From contig CAAEPH010000011.1 in the NCBI GenBank assembly GCA_900757865.1, forward strand, positions 1 through 21,015: DNA of 21,015 nucleotides, given 5' to 3'. Made by a program: the position numbers and the translations under genes. The DNA comes from an uncultured Sutterella sp. GTDB lineage: Bacteria > Pseudomonadota > Gammaproteobacteria > Burkholderiales > Burkholderiaceae_F. The notes under the pieces are model-generated. The model was not told where the DNA came from. It saw nothing but the letters and a program-made list of their open reading frames with translations, and made no database searches. Shown here one piece after another: positions 15,939-21,015 of this stretch (within the stretch, counting starts at the first letter, position 1; every line of letters starts with the position of its first letter).

Positions 15939-16463
15939 TTAACGGGCGCAGCCTAAGGGATTATTGGGTTGAACGCGAGCGTCCCCAGAGTTGGGAGCAA
16001 CGAGCAGGGCAGGGCCCACTTTAAATTCGCACAAACGTCCCACTTGGGCCGACTGATAGAGGTTGCCGTCTTTACCACGCCACGTGATCTGTACCCCATC
16101 GGCATAGTCCGACGAAACTTGACCACCGATGGCATTGCCAGCCAGATTACCCAAGGCGGCGCCCGCGAGACCACCCATCACACGTGATGAAGTGGAATGG
16201 TGACCATGGTTACCAATGGCCGCCCCCGCAATGGCGCCGATGATCGTGCCGGTGATTTCCGAGCGGTCCTGGCCTTCGTTTCGAGGTAGCGCAATCTGAG
16301 CGGGCATGACACTCTGAATCGTAATGGTTTCAACGCGTTGGACACGATTGACGTTGTTGACCGAATAGACGTCGGAGCGATAGCGGTTACCACCATCGGA
16401 AACACAGCCGGTGAGCGCCACGGTGGTGGCCAGTACACTGGCTAAAAGAAAACGCTTTTTCAT
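15939..16463 (-). CDS. glycine-zipper outer membrane lipoprotein (SlyB/PcP-like)
   Basis: This 174-residue lipoprotein has a classic signal MKKRFLLASVLATTVALTGC, giving lipidated C20. A glycine-zipper 2TM region at 70-114 (TGTIIGAIAGAAIGN, then VMGGLAGAALGNLAGNAIGG) is the hallmark of the SlyB/PcP/17-kDa antigen family, which sits in the outer membrane. A C-terminal globular part (118-174, SSDYADGVQITWRGKDG onward) carries two more cysteines, C145 and C172. Such proteins stabilise the envelope, and some are stress-induced. The start at ATG 16463 gives the best signal peptide; an ATG six codons upstream (16481) is possible and neither has a strong Shine-Dalgarno. It heads the operon with the coiled-coil lipoprotein. 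Confidence 0.85.
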   Translation of the reverse strand: MKKRFLLASVLATTVALTGCVSDGGNRYRSDVYSVNNVNRVQRVETITIQSVMPAQIALPRNEGQDRSEITGTIIGAIAGAAIGNHGHHSTSSRVMGGLAGAALGNLAGNAIGGQVSSDYADGVQITWRGKDGNLYQSAQVGRLCEFKVGPALLVAPNSGDARVQPNNPLGCAR

Positions 16464-16500
16464 AGTCGTTAATGAAATCATTGTTGTTGACTAAAGAGAG

Positions 16501-16539
16501 TTGTTCTCGAAACGCTCGAGTTCGAGCTAAAAAGAACAA
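16501..16539 (-). promoter_or_regulatory. nested stem-loop in the lipoprotein operon leader
   Basis: Outer arms TTGTTCT (16501-16507) and AGAACAA (16533-16539) enclose an inner palindrome GCTCGA-GT-TCGAGC (16514-16527). It lies about 38 bases before the glycine-zipper lipoprotein start, so it is probably in the 5' leader, where it could affect mRNA stability or be a small-RNA or protein target. The role is inferred. Confidence 0.4.
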
Positions 16540-16700
16540 AAGGAACGTTGTCTCTATCGGAGTAAAACGCCACTTTATGTTTTGAGCTTATCACGATTGA
16601 TGTGCGCCGTGAGGTTGACAATGTAACCGAACGCTAATCGCAGGGCGCTCGAGTGGCACAGAGAAAAGAGCGAGCAAAAACCAGGAGCAGAAAAGAAAAA

Positions 16701-16750
16701 TCACACAGCCGGAAATGAAGGCGACGTCAACGCCTTTTTTGGCTGTGTGA
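16701..16750 (-). terminator. nested terminator of the pyrE operon
   Basis: Outer arms TCACACAGCC and GGCTGTGTGA pair perfectly over 10 bp; read on the minus strand the stem is followed by TTTTTCTTTT, a strong intrinsic terminator signal about 100 bp after pyrE. Inside it, AAGGCG (16718-16723) and CGCCTT (16731-16736) form a second stem followed by TTTT on the plus strand, so the structure may stop transcription from both sides. Confidence 0.8.
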
Positions 16751-16769
16751 TAAAAGTGCCTTTCCTGGA

Positions 16770-16826
16770 GAGCTTTGCTCGCTCACGTTCTCTCAGAGAG
16801 GGGGAGTAGAGAGACGTGAGCCAAGC
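16770..16826 (-). other. long imperfect hairpin in the pyrE 3' region
   Basis: GCTCACGTTCTCTC (16781-16794) pairs with GAGAGACGTGAGC (16809-16821) with one bulged base; beyond an internal loop GAGCTT (16770-16775) pairs with AAGCTC (16823-16828). It lies between the pyrE stop and the terminator, so it would be transcribed as a 3' UTR structure. It has no T-run of its own. It could protect the mRNA from 3' exonucleases. Confidence 0.5.
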
Positions 16827-16856
16827 TCGTACGAGAGGTGGATAGAAAAAGAAGGA

Positions 16857-17531
16857 TTAATTTTCGCGAGTGAGCGCCGTCAAGCCGTGACGCGCTGCCC
16901 ACGTCCAAGGGTTGGCAAGCCAGTCGTTGAGGCGAGCACGATCTTCTTCACTGAGGCGGTTAAGTTCTACCGCTTTGTCGATCACCTTGCGGAAATCAAT
17001 CATTTCGTGGCATCGCACCCCTAAGCGCTCAAAAAGACGAGCCGTTTCGTCAATACCAAAGCTCGTGATGGCTAAGCAGTCGGTCACGATAGCGCCTTCG
17101 GCTTTGAGACCTTCGACGGCCGAGAGTAACGAAATGCCTGTCGAGATATGGTCTTCGATCAACAAAACGCGTTTGCCTTCAACGCTAGCCCCTTCCACAC
17201 GGCTCTTGTTGCCGTAGGTCTTGGGTTGATTGCGCACAAAGACGTGAGGCTTATTGAGGCGGTACGAGAGCGCCGCTGCGTGACTCACGCCGGCGCCTTC
17301 AACGCCTGCGACCACATCAAACTCAAGGCGCAATTCCGCGACACGGGTAGCCATCGTTTCGAGCACATCGCGCCACGCTTCAGGGTTGGCGGTGATGGTG
17401 CGGTTATCCACGTAAATCGGGGTGACAAGTCCTGACTTCAAGCGCATGGGGTGGTCTGGCAAAAACGAAACTGCGCCCACGTCCAATAAATGTTCGGCCA
17501 GAATATTTTCAGCAAGTTTAGATTTGTACAT
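16857..17531 (-). CDS. pyrE: orotate phosphoribosyltransferase
   Basis: This 224-residue type I phosphoribosyltransferase converts orotate and PRPP to OMP, the fifth step of UMP synthesis. The PRPP loop RVLLIEDHISTGIS is at 121-134, with the Asp/Glu pair as E126-D127. Substrate and loop residues are visible in LKSGLVTPIYVDNR (31-44) and in RNQPKTYGNKSRVEG (100-114), the flexible catalytic loop with K104. Length is typical (about 213-230). AAGAG precedes ATG 17531 by about nine bases. It starts 26 bp after the amidohydrolase stop and ends at a strong terminator, so the two are an operon. No other pyr gene is nearby; pairing with a pyrimidine-type deaminase suggests control linked to salvage. 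Confidence 0.93.
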   Translation of the reverse strand: MYKSKLAENILAEHLLDVGAVSFLPDHPMRLKSGLVTPIYVDNRTITANPEAWRDVLETMATRVAELRLEFDVVAGVEGAGVSHAAALSYRLNKPHVFVRNQPKTYGNKSRVEGASVEGKRVLLIEDHISTGISLLSAVEGLKAEGAIVTDCLAITSFGIDETARLFERLGVRCHEMIDFRKVIDKAVELNRLSEEDRARLNDWLANPWTWAARHGLTALTREN

Positions 17532-17557
17532 CGCTTACACTCTTTCAGTCAGGAAAT

Positions 17558-18550
17558 TTAGTCAATACCAATGGCACGGCGGCCGTTAACGGTGGCAATT
17601 TTGACGAGTTCGTCAAAGTAGTCGAATCGGCACCCTGTGGCGAGCGTGGTGAGTTCGTGCCACATGTCGCCCGCGTTCCAAGGCACCATGGCGTCGCAAA
17701 CGTTGTCGGTACCTAACGCGACGGTAATCCCCGCGGGGACCATTTCGTCCACTGGCGTGAGGGAGTTGTGCATGGGGCCGATCATCTCGGAGCGTGGTGT
17801 GTCAATCCAAGCGGTAGGACAAGCAATCATCATCACGTCAGCGGCTTTCATGAGTGCGTAGAGGCGTTGACGGTAAGCGCGCGAGTGCGCAGCGATGGAA
17901 ATACCGTGAATGGCGACGACGCGACCTTGCATACCGTGCTCGATCGTCTTTTCGCAGAGTTGTTCGGTTTCGTATTCAAGACTTTCGTTGAATTGGTCAA
18001 CGTGCACGTGCACCATTTTGCCGAGCGACTTGGCAGTACCCAAAATGATGTCGAACGCTTCATCGCCTTTGCCGTAGTCGCGCTCGTCGCGTTTGGGCAG
18101 CGCGCCGATGATGTCGACCATCTGTGCGCCGATATCAAACCAATGACGCGCTTCGGGGTTAATGACGCCTTTGAGTGTTTGGTTGGCGAATTTCACCGTG
18201 AGTTGATCTTGGTAGTGTTCACGTGCGCGAAGACCGGCTTTAATGGCACGGTCTTCGGATTGGGGGTCGATGTCGACAAAGGTGGCAAGTGCGGTGACGC
18301 CCTGAGCGATTTGATTTTCAAAGAAAAGCGAGAAGCGACGATAGAAATCTTCTTCGGTGGAATTGCGCTTCAAGCTGTCGAGAGCATCCCACTTTTGTTG
18401 CAATGTGCACGTACGGCGCATTTCAAGAACATCGTTGGAGAGCGTGTAGGCACGATCGGCGTGGGCGTGAGTATTGACCCAACCGCCCGCAGCTTTAATG
18501 GCGGGCTCGATCATATCGCGGATCGTTAAGGGATGTGTCGGTGCAGACAT
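17558..18550 (-). CDS. short cytosine-deaminase-type amidohydrolase
   Basis: This 330-residue metal-dependent hydrolase resembles the CodA/AtzC branch of the amidohydrolase superfamily. The barrel metal ligands are present: H28 and H30 (NTHAHADRAYT), H183 (MVHVHVDQFNES), H215 (AIHGIS) and D282 (LGTDNV). Two differences matter. First, the residue after HVD, which in E. coli cytosine deaminase is the catalytic Glu of the HCDE motif, is Gln (Q186). Second, the protein stops at VNGRRAIGID, exactly where relatives continue into a C-terminal beta-sandwich, and only about 22 residues precede the first His motif, so the composite small domain appears absent. Cytosine itself may therefore not be the substrate; a pyrimidine-like or cyclic amide is a guess from the pyrE linkage. 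AAGGAG eight bases before ATG 18550 fixes the start. Confidence 0.75.
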   Translation of the reverse strand: MSAPTHPLTIRDMIEPAIKAAGGWVNTHAHADRAYTLSNDVLEMRRTCTLQQKWDALDSLKRNSTEEDFYRRFSLFFENQIAQGVTALATFVDIDPQSEDRAIKAGLRAREHYQDQLTVKFANQTLKGVINPEARHWFDIGAQMVDIIGALPKRDERDYGKGDEAFDIILGTAKSLGKMVHVHVDQFNESLEYETEQLCEKTIEHGMQGRVVAIHGISIAAHSRAYRQRLYALMKAADVMMIACPTAWIDTPRSEMIGPMHNSLTPVDEMVPAGITVALGTDNVCDAMVPWNAGDMWHELTTLATGCRFDYFDELVKIATVNGRRAIGID

Positions 18551-18808
18551 GTGAACAACTCCTTCGCAAAAGCAACAAAAAACAATAGGGCTTCCAAAGA
18601 TGGAAAAAACAATTCAACTCAGAACGTGTCAGAAACACGTTGCCTGGGGATTCGTGAGAATCCCAAAAAATCGTTTTTGTGAGCTAGAGCGTTGAACACT
18701 CTCAGTGAGCATTTCCGCCTAGCCACCTCCCATGGGCTGCAGCTCAGGAATTGGCTGATGGGGTTAAAGAAAGCGCACATGGCACTGCCTTCAATCCATC
18801 AGGCTAAA
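18551..18808 (-). promoter_or_regulatory. long leader of the amidohydrolase-pyrE operon
   Basis: If transcription begins near 18810 the mRNA has a leader of about 260 bases. It contains two perfect 7-bp hairpins: GGGATTC/GAATCCC (18647-18664) and AACGTGT/ACACGTT (18623-18641), followed on the minus strand by a TTTTTT run 13 bases later (18604-18609). It also holds a small open frame (listed next). The layout recalls attenuation-controlled pyrimidine operons, but I could not match it to a known riboswitch. Confidence 0.4.
18629..18712 (-). CDS. possible leader peptide (27 residues)
   Basis: A 28-codon frame from ATG 18712 to TGA lies wholly in the leader of the amidohydrolase-pyrE operon. AGGCGG sits three bases and GGAGG about twelve bases before the ATG, neither ideally spaced. 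The peptide begins MLTESVQRSSSQKRFFGILT. The frame runs through the first hairpin and ends in the loop edge of the second, so a translating ribosome would disturb both. Short frames like this also arise by chance. Confidence 0.25.
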   Translation of the reverse strand: MLTESVQRSSSQKRFFGILTNPQATCF

Positions 18809-18845
18809 TTGTCGAAATCATATAGATATTGTCGACAAATAGCAA
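18809..18845 (-). promoter_or_regulatory. promoter of the amidohydrolase-pyrE operon with internal operator
   Basis: On the minus strand TTGCTA (18845-18840) and TATGAT (18822-18817) are separated by exactly 17 bases; they match the consensus hexamers at 4/6 and 5/6. The perfect palindrome TTGTCGACAA (18829-18838) lies inside the spacer, and a related half site TTGTCGA (18809-18815) covers the expected start point. A repressor bound here would block RNA polymerase. Confidence 0.65.
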
Positions 18846-18869
18846 GCGTAGACATAATTTATTACGTTT

Positions 18870-18879
18870 TAGTCGACGG
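18870..18879. promoter_or_regulatory. upstream operator-like site TAGTCGACGG
   Basis: GTCGAC at 18872-18877 shares the core of the spacer palindrome. Its centre is 41 bp from that palindrome's centre, about four helical turns, so it could be an upstream member of the same operator array. Confidence 0.35.
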
Positions 18880-18886
18880 AGCGTTT

Positions 18887-19216
18887 TTAACGATAACGCT
18901 GATTAAGGCGACGTTGCATCAAGACAATCGCGGATAGAAGCGTGTAAGCGGCGACACCCACCATAATGAGGCCCGCCGTTTGCCAGGGACGACCGGCATC
19001 AAGGCGTGACTGCACCAAGAACCACCCTGCGCGCAACCACTCGGACGCAAAAGCAATGAGGACCAACCCCTCGAGCATGAGTACCCAATTGCGCTTGATG
19101 TACCACAGCAGCATCGCCAAAAGAGGCAATGCGGCAAGCGCCCAGCTGCTTGTGTGAAAAAGCAAGTGGGCAGCAAAAAGCAAATGAGCAATAGCGGGAA
19201 AAATCCAAAGGAGCAT
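18887..19216 (-). CDS. small hydrophobic membrane protein, unknown function
   Basis: This 109-residue protein has three or four membrane segments (near 2-20, 23-41, 45-66 and 80-100) and a basic C-terminal tail (QRRLNQRYR), positive-inside as expected. I do not recognise a family. The ATG at 19216 has only a weak AGG before it. The codon pattern and uninterrupted hydrophobic periodicity support a real gene; overlapping frames on both strands look like shadows. It ends 41 bp before the -35 of the amidohydrolase promoter, and some read-through into that operon is possible because no terminator intervenes. Confidence 0.65.
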   Translation of the reverse strand: MLLWIFPAIAHLLFAAHLLFHTSSWALAALPLLAMLLWYIKRNWVLMLEGLVLIAFASEWLRAGWFLVQSRLDAGRPWQTAGLIMVGVAAYTLLSAIVLMQRRLNQRYR

Positions 19217-19407
19217 GGGCCTGACCTAGTCAACAAGAAAGGGAGGACTGGCGAACAAAAGTGTAGAAGTTGTCGCCTCCTCGAAAAACGTGTTTAAACT
19301 ATAGCCCAAGCTAGTGCTACACGTCATTTCCTCATTAGACTCAGGCAATAAGCATAGTTCGGCTAGGTCAAAATAGGTAATGGAGACAATGATTGGTTAT
19401 CTAAAAA

Positions 19408-19447
19408 TGAGGACTGTACTGTACTTTTTGTAAACGTCATGTCCTCA
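19408..19447. repeat. inverted TGAGGAC / GTCCTCA pair
   Basis: TGAGGAC (19408-19414) and GTCCTCA (19441-19447) are perfect inverted copies 26 bases apart. The same heptamer recurs at 19691-19697 inside the leader hairpin of the M20 gene. A shared protein site is one reading; they could also be remnants of an older mobile element. Confidence 0.4.
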
Positions 19448-19511
19448 GTAAGGTATGTCTGGACATGATGTACCCAATCCGAGATTGTTGAGGAGAGGCT
19501 TGTTTTGAGCT

Positions 19512-19548
19512 TGACGTCATCGATCCCGTTTAAAGGTCGATGACGTCA
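19512..19548. repeat. 12-bp inverted repeat with TGACGTCA in each arm
   Basis: TGACGTCATCGA (19512-19523) and TCGATGACGTCA (19537-19548) are perfect inverted arms around a 13-base loop. Each arm contains the self-complementary octamer TGACGTCA, so the DNA offers two separate palindromes as well as one hairpin. The 3' side is followed by GCTTTATC, not a proper T-run, so terminator function is doubtful. Confidence 0.55.
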
Positions 19549-19619
19549 GCTTTATCAGTGTGCCTCTGCTTTAAAGGTCGTAGGTTTAGGTGCCAATATC
19601 GTTGTGCGTCATTAAATTG

Positions 19620-19649
19620 TTGGCAAAAGAGCCTGTTAAGCGGTAAAGT
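19620..19649 (+). promoter_or_regulatory. promoter candidate for the M20 gene
   Basis: TTGGCA and TAAAGT are separated by 18 bases, matching the consensus at 5/6 and 4/6. Transcription would start near 19656, a few bases before the leader hairpin, so the mRNA would begin with that stem. Confidence 0.5.
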
Positions 19650-19663
19650 TAATTCTTAGTGCT

Positions 19664-19709
19664 CACGCTTTGAATGTCCACCGTGTTGGGTGAGGACATA
19701 CAAAGCGTG
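19664..19709 (+). promoter_or_regulatory. 5' leader stem-loop of the M20 gene
   Basis: CACGCTTTG pairs with CAAAGCGTG (9 bp); after one A/A mismatch ATGTCC pairs with GGACAT (6 bp), leaving a 14-base loop (19680-19693). It lies 40 bases before the ATG and leaves the ribosome site (AAAGGA at 19736-19741) free. It may stabilise the 5' end or bind a regulator. Confidence 0.6.
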
Positions 19710-19749
19710 GGTTGGTTGCCCACAACGCTGTAGAGAAAGGACACGTAAT

Positions 19750-20840
19750 ATGACAGAGATTTTGGATCCCATTGCGATTCGTCGTGATCTTCACGATATG
19801 CCTGAATTAGCCATGAAGGAAGTGCGCACCGCCGCTTATTTGGCCGATAAACTCGAGGCGTTGGGCTACGACGTTGAACGTCAGGTTGGTGGCACCACGG
19901 GTGTGATCGGTACGCTCAAGGGGGCTGAAGAGGGCCCCACGCTGATGATTCGCGCGGACATGGATGCGCTGATGGTAAACCGTGTGCTATTCACGCTTGC
20001 GGTCACGATGCTCATTCGGCCATGGTACTGGCCGCCGCGTCGGCTTTGGTTCCCTTGATTAAACGTGGTACGCTCAAGGTGCTTTTTCAGCCCGCTGAAG
20101 AAAGTATTGAAGGCGCGCTGGCCATGGTCAAGGCCGGGGCCATTGATGACGTCGATATGATTGTCGGCGCTCACATTCGTCCCGTACAAGACTTGGAGCC
20201 CGGTACGCTTTGCGCAGCGGTGAACCATGTGGGCAGTACCAACGTGATGGTGACGATCAAAGGACATTCAGCCCATGCGGCACGTCCTCATTTGGGAGTG
20301 AACGTCATTGATGTGGGCGCAGCGGTAGTGCAGGCTGTGCAGGCGATATGGCTCAATCCGGCGGCCACGTGGACGGCCAAAGCCACGCAGTTTCATGCGG
20401 ACAAGGGCGCTACGAACTCGATTCCTGACGAAGCACACATCACCTTTGACGTACGTGCGGGCACGAACGAACTCATGAAAGAGTTGCTTGAAAAGATGGA
20501 ACGCGCCGTGACCTACACGGCTCAAGCCGCAGGCGCCGAGGCCATCTTTGAGCGTGGTCTTTTCTGCCCGGCCGCGGACTACGATGAAGCCCTTACCGCC
20601 GAAATTGCCGATTGCATTAAGACGGTGGCTGGAGCCGACAAGTTAGCCAAGCCTTGCGGCGGCGGTGGGGAAGACTTCCACCACTATCGCTTAAGCCGCC
20701 CCGAGTTGCCTGCTGCGTATTTCGGTGTGGGCGTGGGGGCAACCCCAGGGTTACACGCTGCTAACATGAGCTTTGACGAGCAGTATTTGCCACTGGGCAC
20801 CCAAGTGTTTGTCGAATGGGTCAAGCGTCACTTGGGCTAA
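19750..20840 (+). pseudogene. M20-family amidohydrolase broken by a frameshift deletion
   Basis: This is an M20D-type metallo-amidohydrolase (hippurate hydrolase or N-acyl-amino-acid hydrolase group), read in two frames. Frame A from ATG 19750 gives the start through RADMDAL and then runs into out-of-frame residues and a stop at 20058. The homologous sequence resumes in another frame at about 19969 as DGKPC, AIHACGHDAHSAMV (zinc ligands) and continues to 20840 with FQPAEES (catalytic Glu), GHSAHAARPHLGVN and GGGGEDFHHY. Relatives read DAL, then a few residues, then DGK; here CTG and GAT share a base, which fits loss of about 13 nt (the frame requires a loss of 1 mod 3). Everything else, including AAAGGA before the ATG, is intact, so the break is recent, or is a sequencing error. 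An internal start at 20022 would lack the HACGHD motif and be inactive. Confidence 0.85.
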
Positions 20841-20855
20841 CACCATAAGTCGACA

Positions 20856-20883
20856 GTGAACACCTCGACGAAGGGGTGTTCAC
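20856..20883 (+). terminator. stem-loop after the M20 gene
   Basis: GTGAACACC and GGTGTTCAC form a perfect 9-bp stem with a 10-base loop, 15 bp after the stop codon. It is followed by GCCCAAAAG and not by a T-run, so it is at best a weak or factor-dependent terminator. Confidence 0.45.
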
Positions 20884-20921
20884 GCCCAAAAGAAAGTCCC
20901 CAATGCGTCGAGAAAATGAAC

Positions 20922-20955
20922 TATCCCCAGAAAGTGAGACACCTTTCTGGGGATA
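20922..20955 (+). promoter_or_regulatory. hairpin at the IS left end covering the transposase RBS
   Basis: TATCCCCAGAAAG (20922-20934) and CTTTCTGGGGATA (20943-20955) are a perfect 13-bp inverted repeat with an 8-base loop, followed by TTTT. The right arm contains GGGGA, the likely ribosome site eight bases before ATG 20962. It can act as a terminator for incoming transcription and hide the ribosome site in read-through mRNA. Confidence 0.7.
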
Positions 20956-20961
20956 TTTTGA

Positions 20962-21015
20962 ATGGCAAAGGCAATTTCTAACGAGATTAGAAAACAGGCT
21001 TTGGAACTGTTTAAA
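20962..21015 (+). CDS. partial transposase OrfA start
   Basis: Eighteen codons remain before the window ends: MAKAISNEIRKQALELFK. The basic helix opening resembles the N-terminal helix-turn-helix of IS3-family OrfA proteins (pattern S-x-E-x-R/K-x-x-x-L-E-L). GGGGA lies eight bases upstream. Too little is present to assign the family firmly; an IS630-like HTH is an alternative. Confidence 0.55.
   Translation, partial: MAKAISNEIRKQALELFK

Larger units (their letters stand above)
16464..16856. other. intergenic region, three stem-loops, no gene
   Basis: This 393-bp gap lies between two minus-strand transcription units. From left to right it holds a nested inverted repeat in the lipoprotein leader, AT-rich probable promoter DNA around 16560-16620 without a convincing hexamer pair, a nested terminator, and a long imperfect hairpin just after pyrE. 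No coding sequence is supported. Confidence 0.6.
19217..19749. other. 533-bp intergenic region rich in inverted repeats
   Basis: No gene is supported here. It holds a TGAGGAC heptamer in three copies (19408, 19691 direct; 19441 inverted as GTCCTCA), a short palindrome ATGTC-TG-GACAT (19455-19466), a 12-bp inverted repeat (19512-19548), a repeated TTTAAAGGTCG (19529-19539 and 19570-19580), a promoter candidate and a leader hairpin. TATAGT on the minus strand near 19298-19303 is a possible -10 for the small membrane protein gene, with no good -35. Confidence 0.55.
20917..21015 (+). mobile_element. left end of an IS3-like insertion sequence (cut by window edge)
   Basis: From 20917 the sequence begins TGAACTATCCCCAGAAAG, which has the TG start and the C-rich, AGAAAGT-like terminal repeat style of IS150-group IS3 elements. 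A transposase-like reading frame begins 45 bases in. The right end is outside the window, so terminal repeats and target duplication cannot be checked. Family placement is by recognition of the end and the OrfA start only. Confidence 0.55.

Noticed and set aside
17768..18529. 253-residue plus-strand frame
   Set aside because: It lies wholly antisense to the amidohydrolase, whose metal ligands are intact; high GC coding DNA often leaves long antisense frames.
18623..18664. Guanidine-II (mini-ykkC) riboswitch suggested by two adjacent hairpins
   Set aside because: The loops are TCAC and TTCTG on the transcribed strand, not the required ACGR in both.
18692..18937. 81-residue plus-strand frame
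   Set aside because: It runs through the promoter, operators and leader of the minus-strand operon and overlaps the small membrane gene; no ribosome site and no motif.
1..21015. CRISPR arrays, tRNA or rRNA genes, prophage or toxin-antitoxin genes
   Set aside because: No regularly spaced direct repeats, no cloverleaf-like or rRNA sequence, and no phage or toxin-antitoxin proteins were seen on either strand.

Overview
The window looks like chromosome from an anaerobic or microaerophilic proteobacterium. A betaproteobacterium of the Burkholderiales, perhaps the gut family Sutterellaceae, is my best guess, but this is inference from gene content and not a database match. The supporting signs are Gram-negative envelope genes (two outer-membrane-type lipoproteins, a murein tetrapeptide recycling enzyme), a class I polyphosphate kinase, a PyrE of proteobacterial type, and an oxygen-sensitive [FeFe] hydrogenase. 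[FeFe] hydrogenases are uncommon in betaproteobacteria.

Region 1 (1-831): a lone PAS-type YheO-like sensor protein without its usual DNA-binding domain, on the minus strand. A control region follows, carrying two matched TAGAA-N4-TTCTA palindromes ahead of the hydrogenase genes.

Region 2 (832-10268): seven tightly packed plus-strand genes with 11-45 bp gaps and no visible terminator. They are a NuoF/GltD fusion flavoprotein, a four-domain [FeFe] hydrogenase, a U32-family protein (probable tRNA hydroxylation enzyme TrhP), a DUF805 membrane protein, TadA with an unrecognised N-terminal domain of about 160 residues, LD-carboxypeptidase, and a six-TM hybrid histidine kinase. The first two form a 'glutamate-synthase-linked' hydrogenase module expected to couple H2 to NAD(P)H. 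No maturation genes (hydE, hydF, hydG) lie here. A NarL/FixJ response regulator follows from its own promoter (10401-11063), ending at a bidirectional terminator shared with convergent ppk.

Region 3 (11171-16856): ppk on the minus strand; divergently, a secreted protein of unknown function built from two related modules; then a minus-strand pair of lipoproteins (glycine-zipper and coiled-coil).

Region 4 (16857-18887): a minus-strand pair, a short amidohydrolase of the cytosine-deaminase type followed by pyrE. A good promoter has a TTGTCGACAA palindrome inside its spacer, with further copies 20 and 41 bp away, and a leader of about 260 nt holding two hairpins and a possible 27-residue leader peptide.

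Region 5 (18887-21015): a small membrane protein; a 533-bp intergenic stretch rich in inverted repeats; an M20-family amidohydrolase gene broken by what looks like a 13-nt deletion next to the metal-binding motif; and, at the right edge, the left end of an IS3-like insertion sequence whose terminal hairpin covers the transposase ribosome-binding site.
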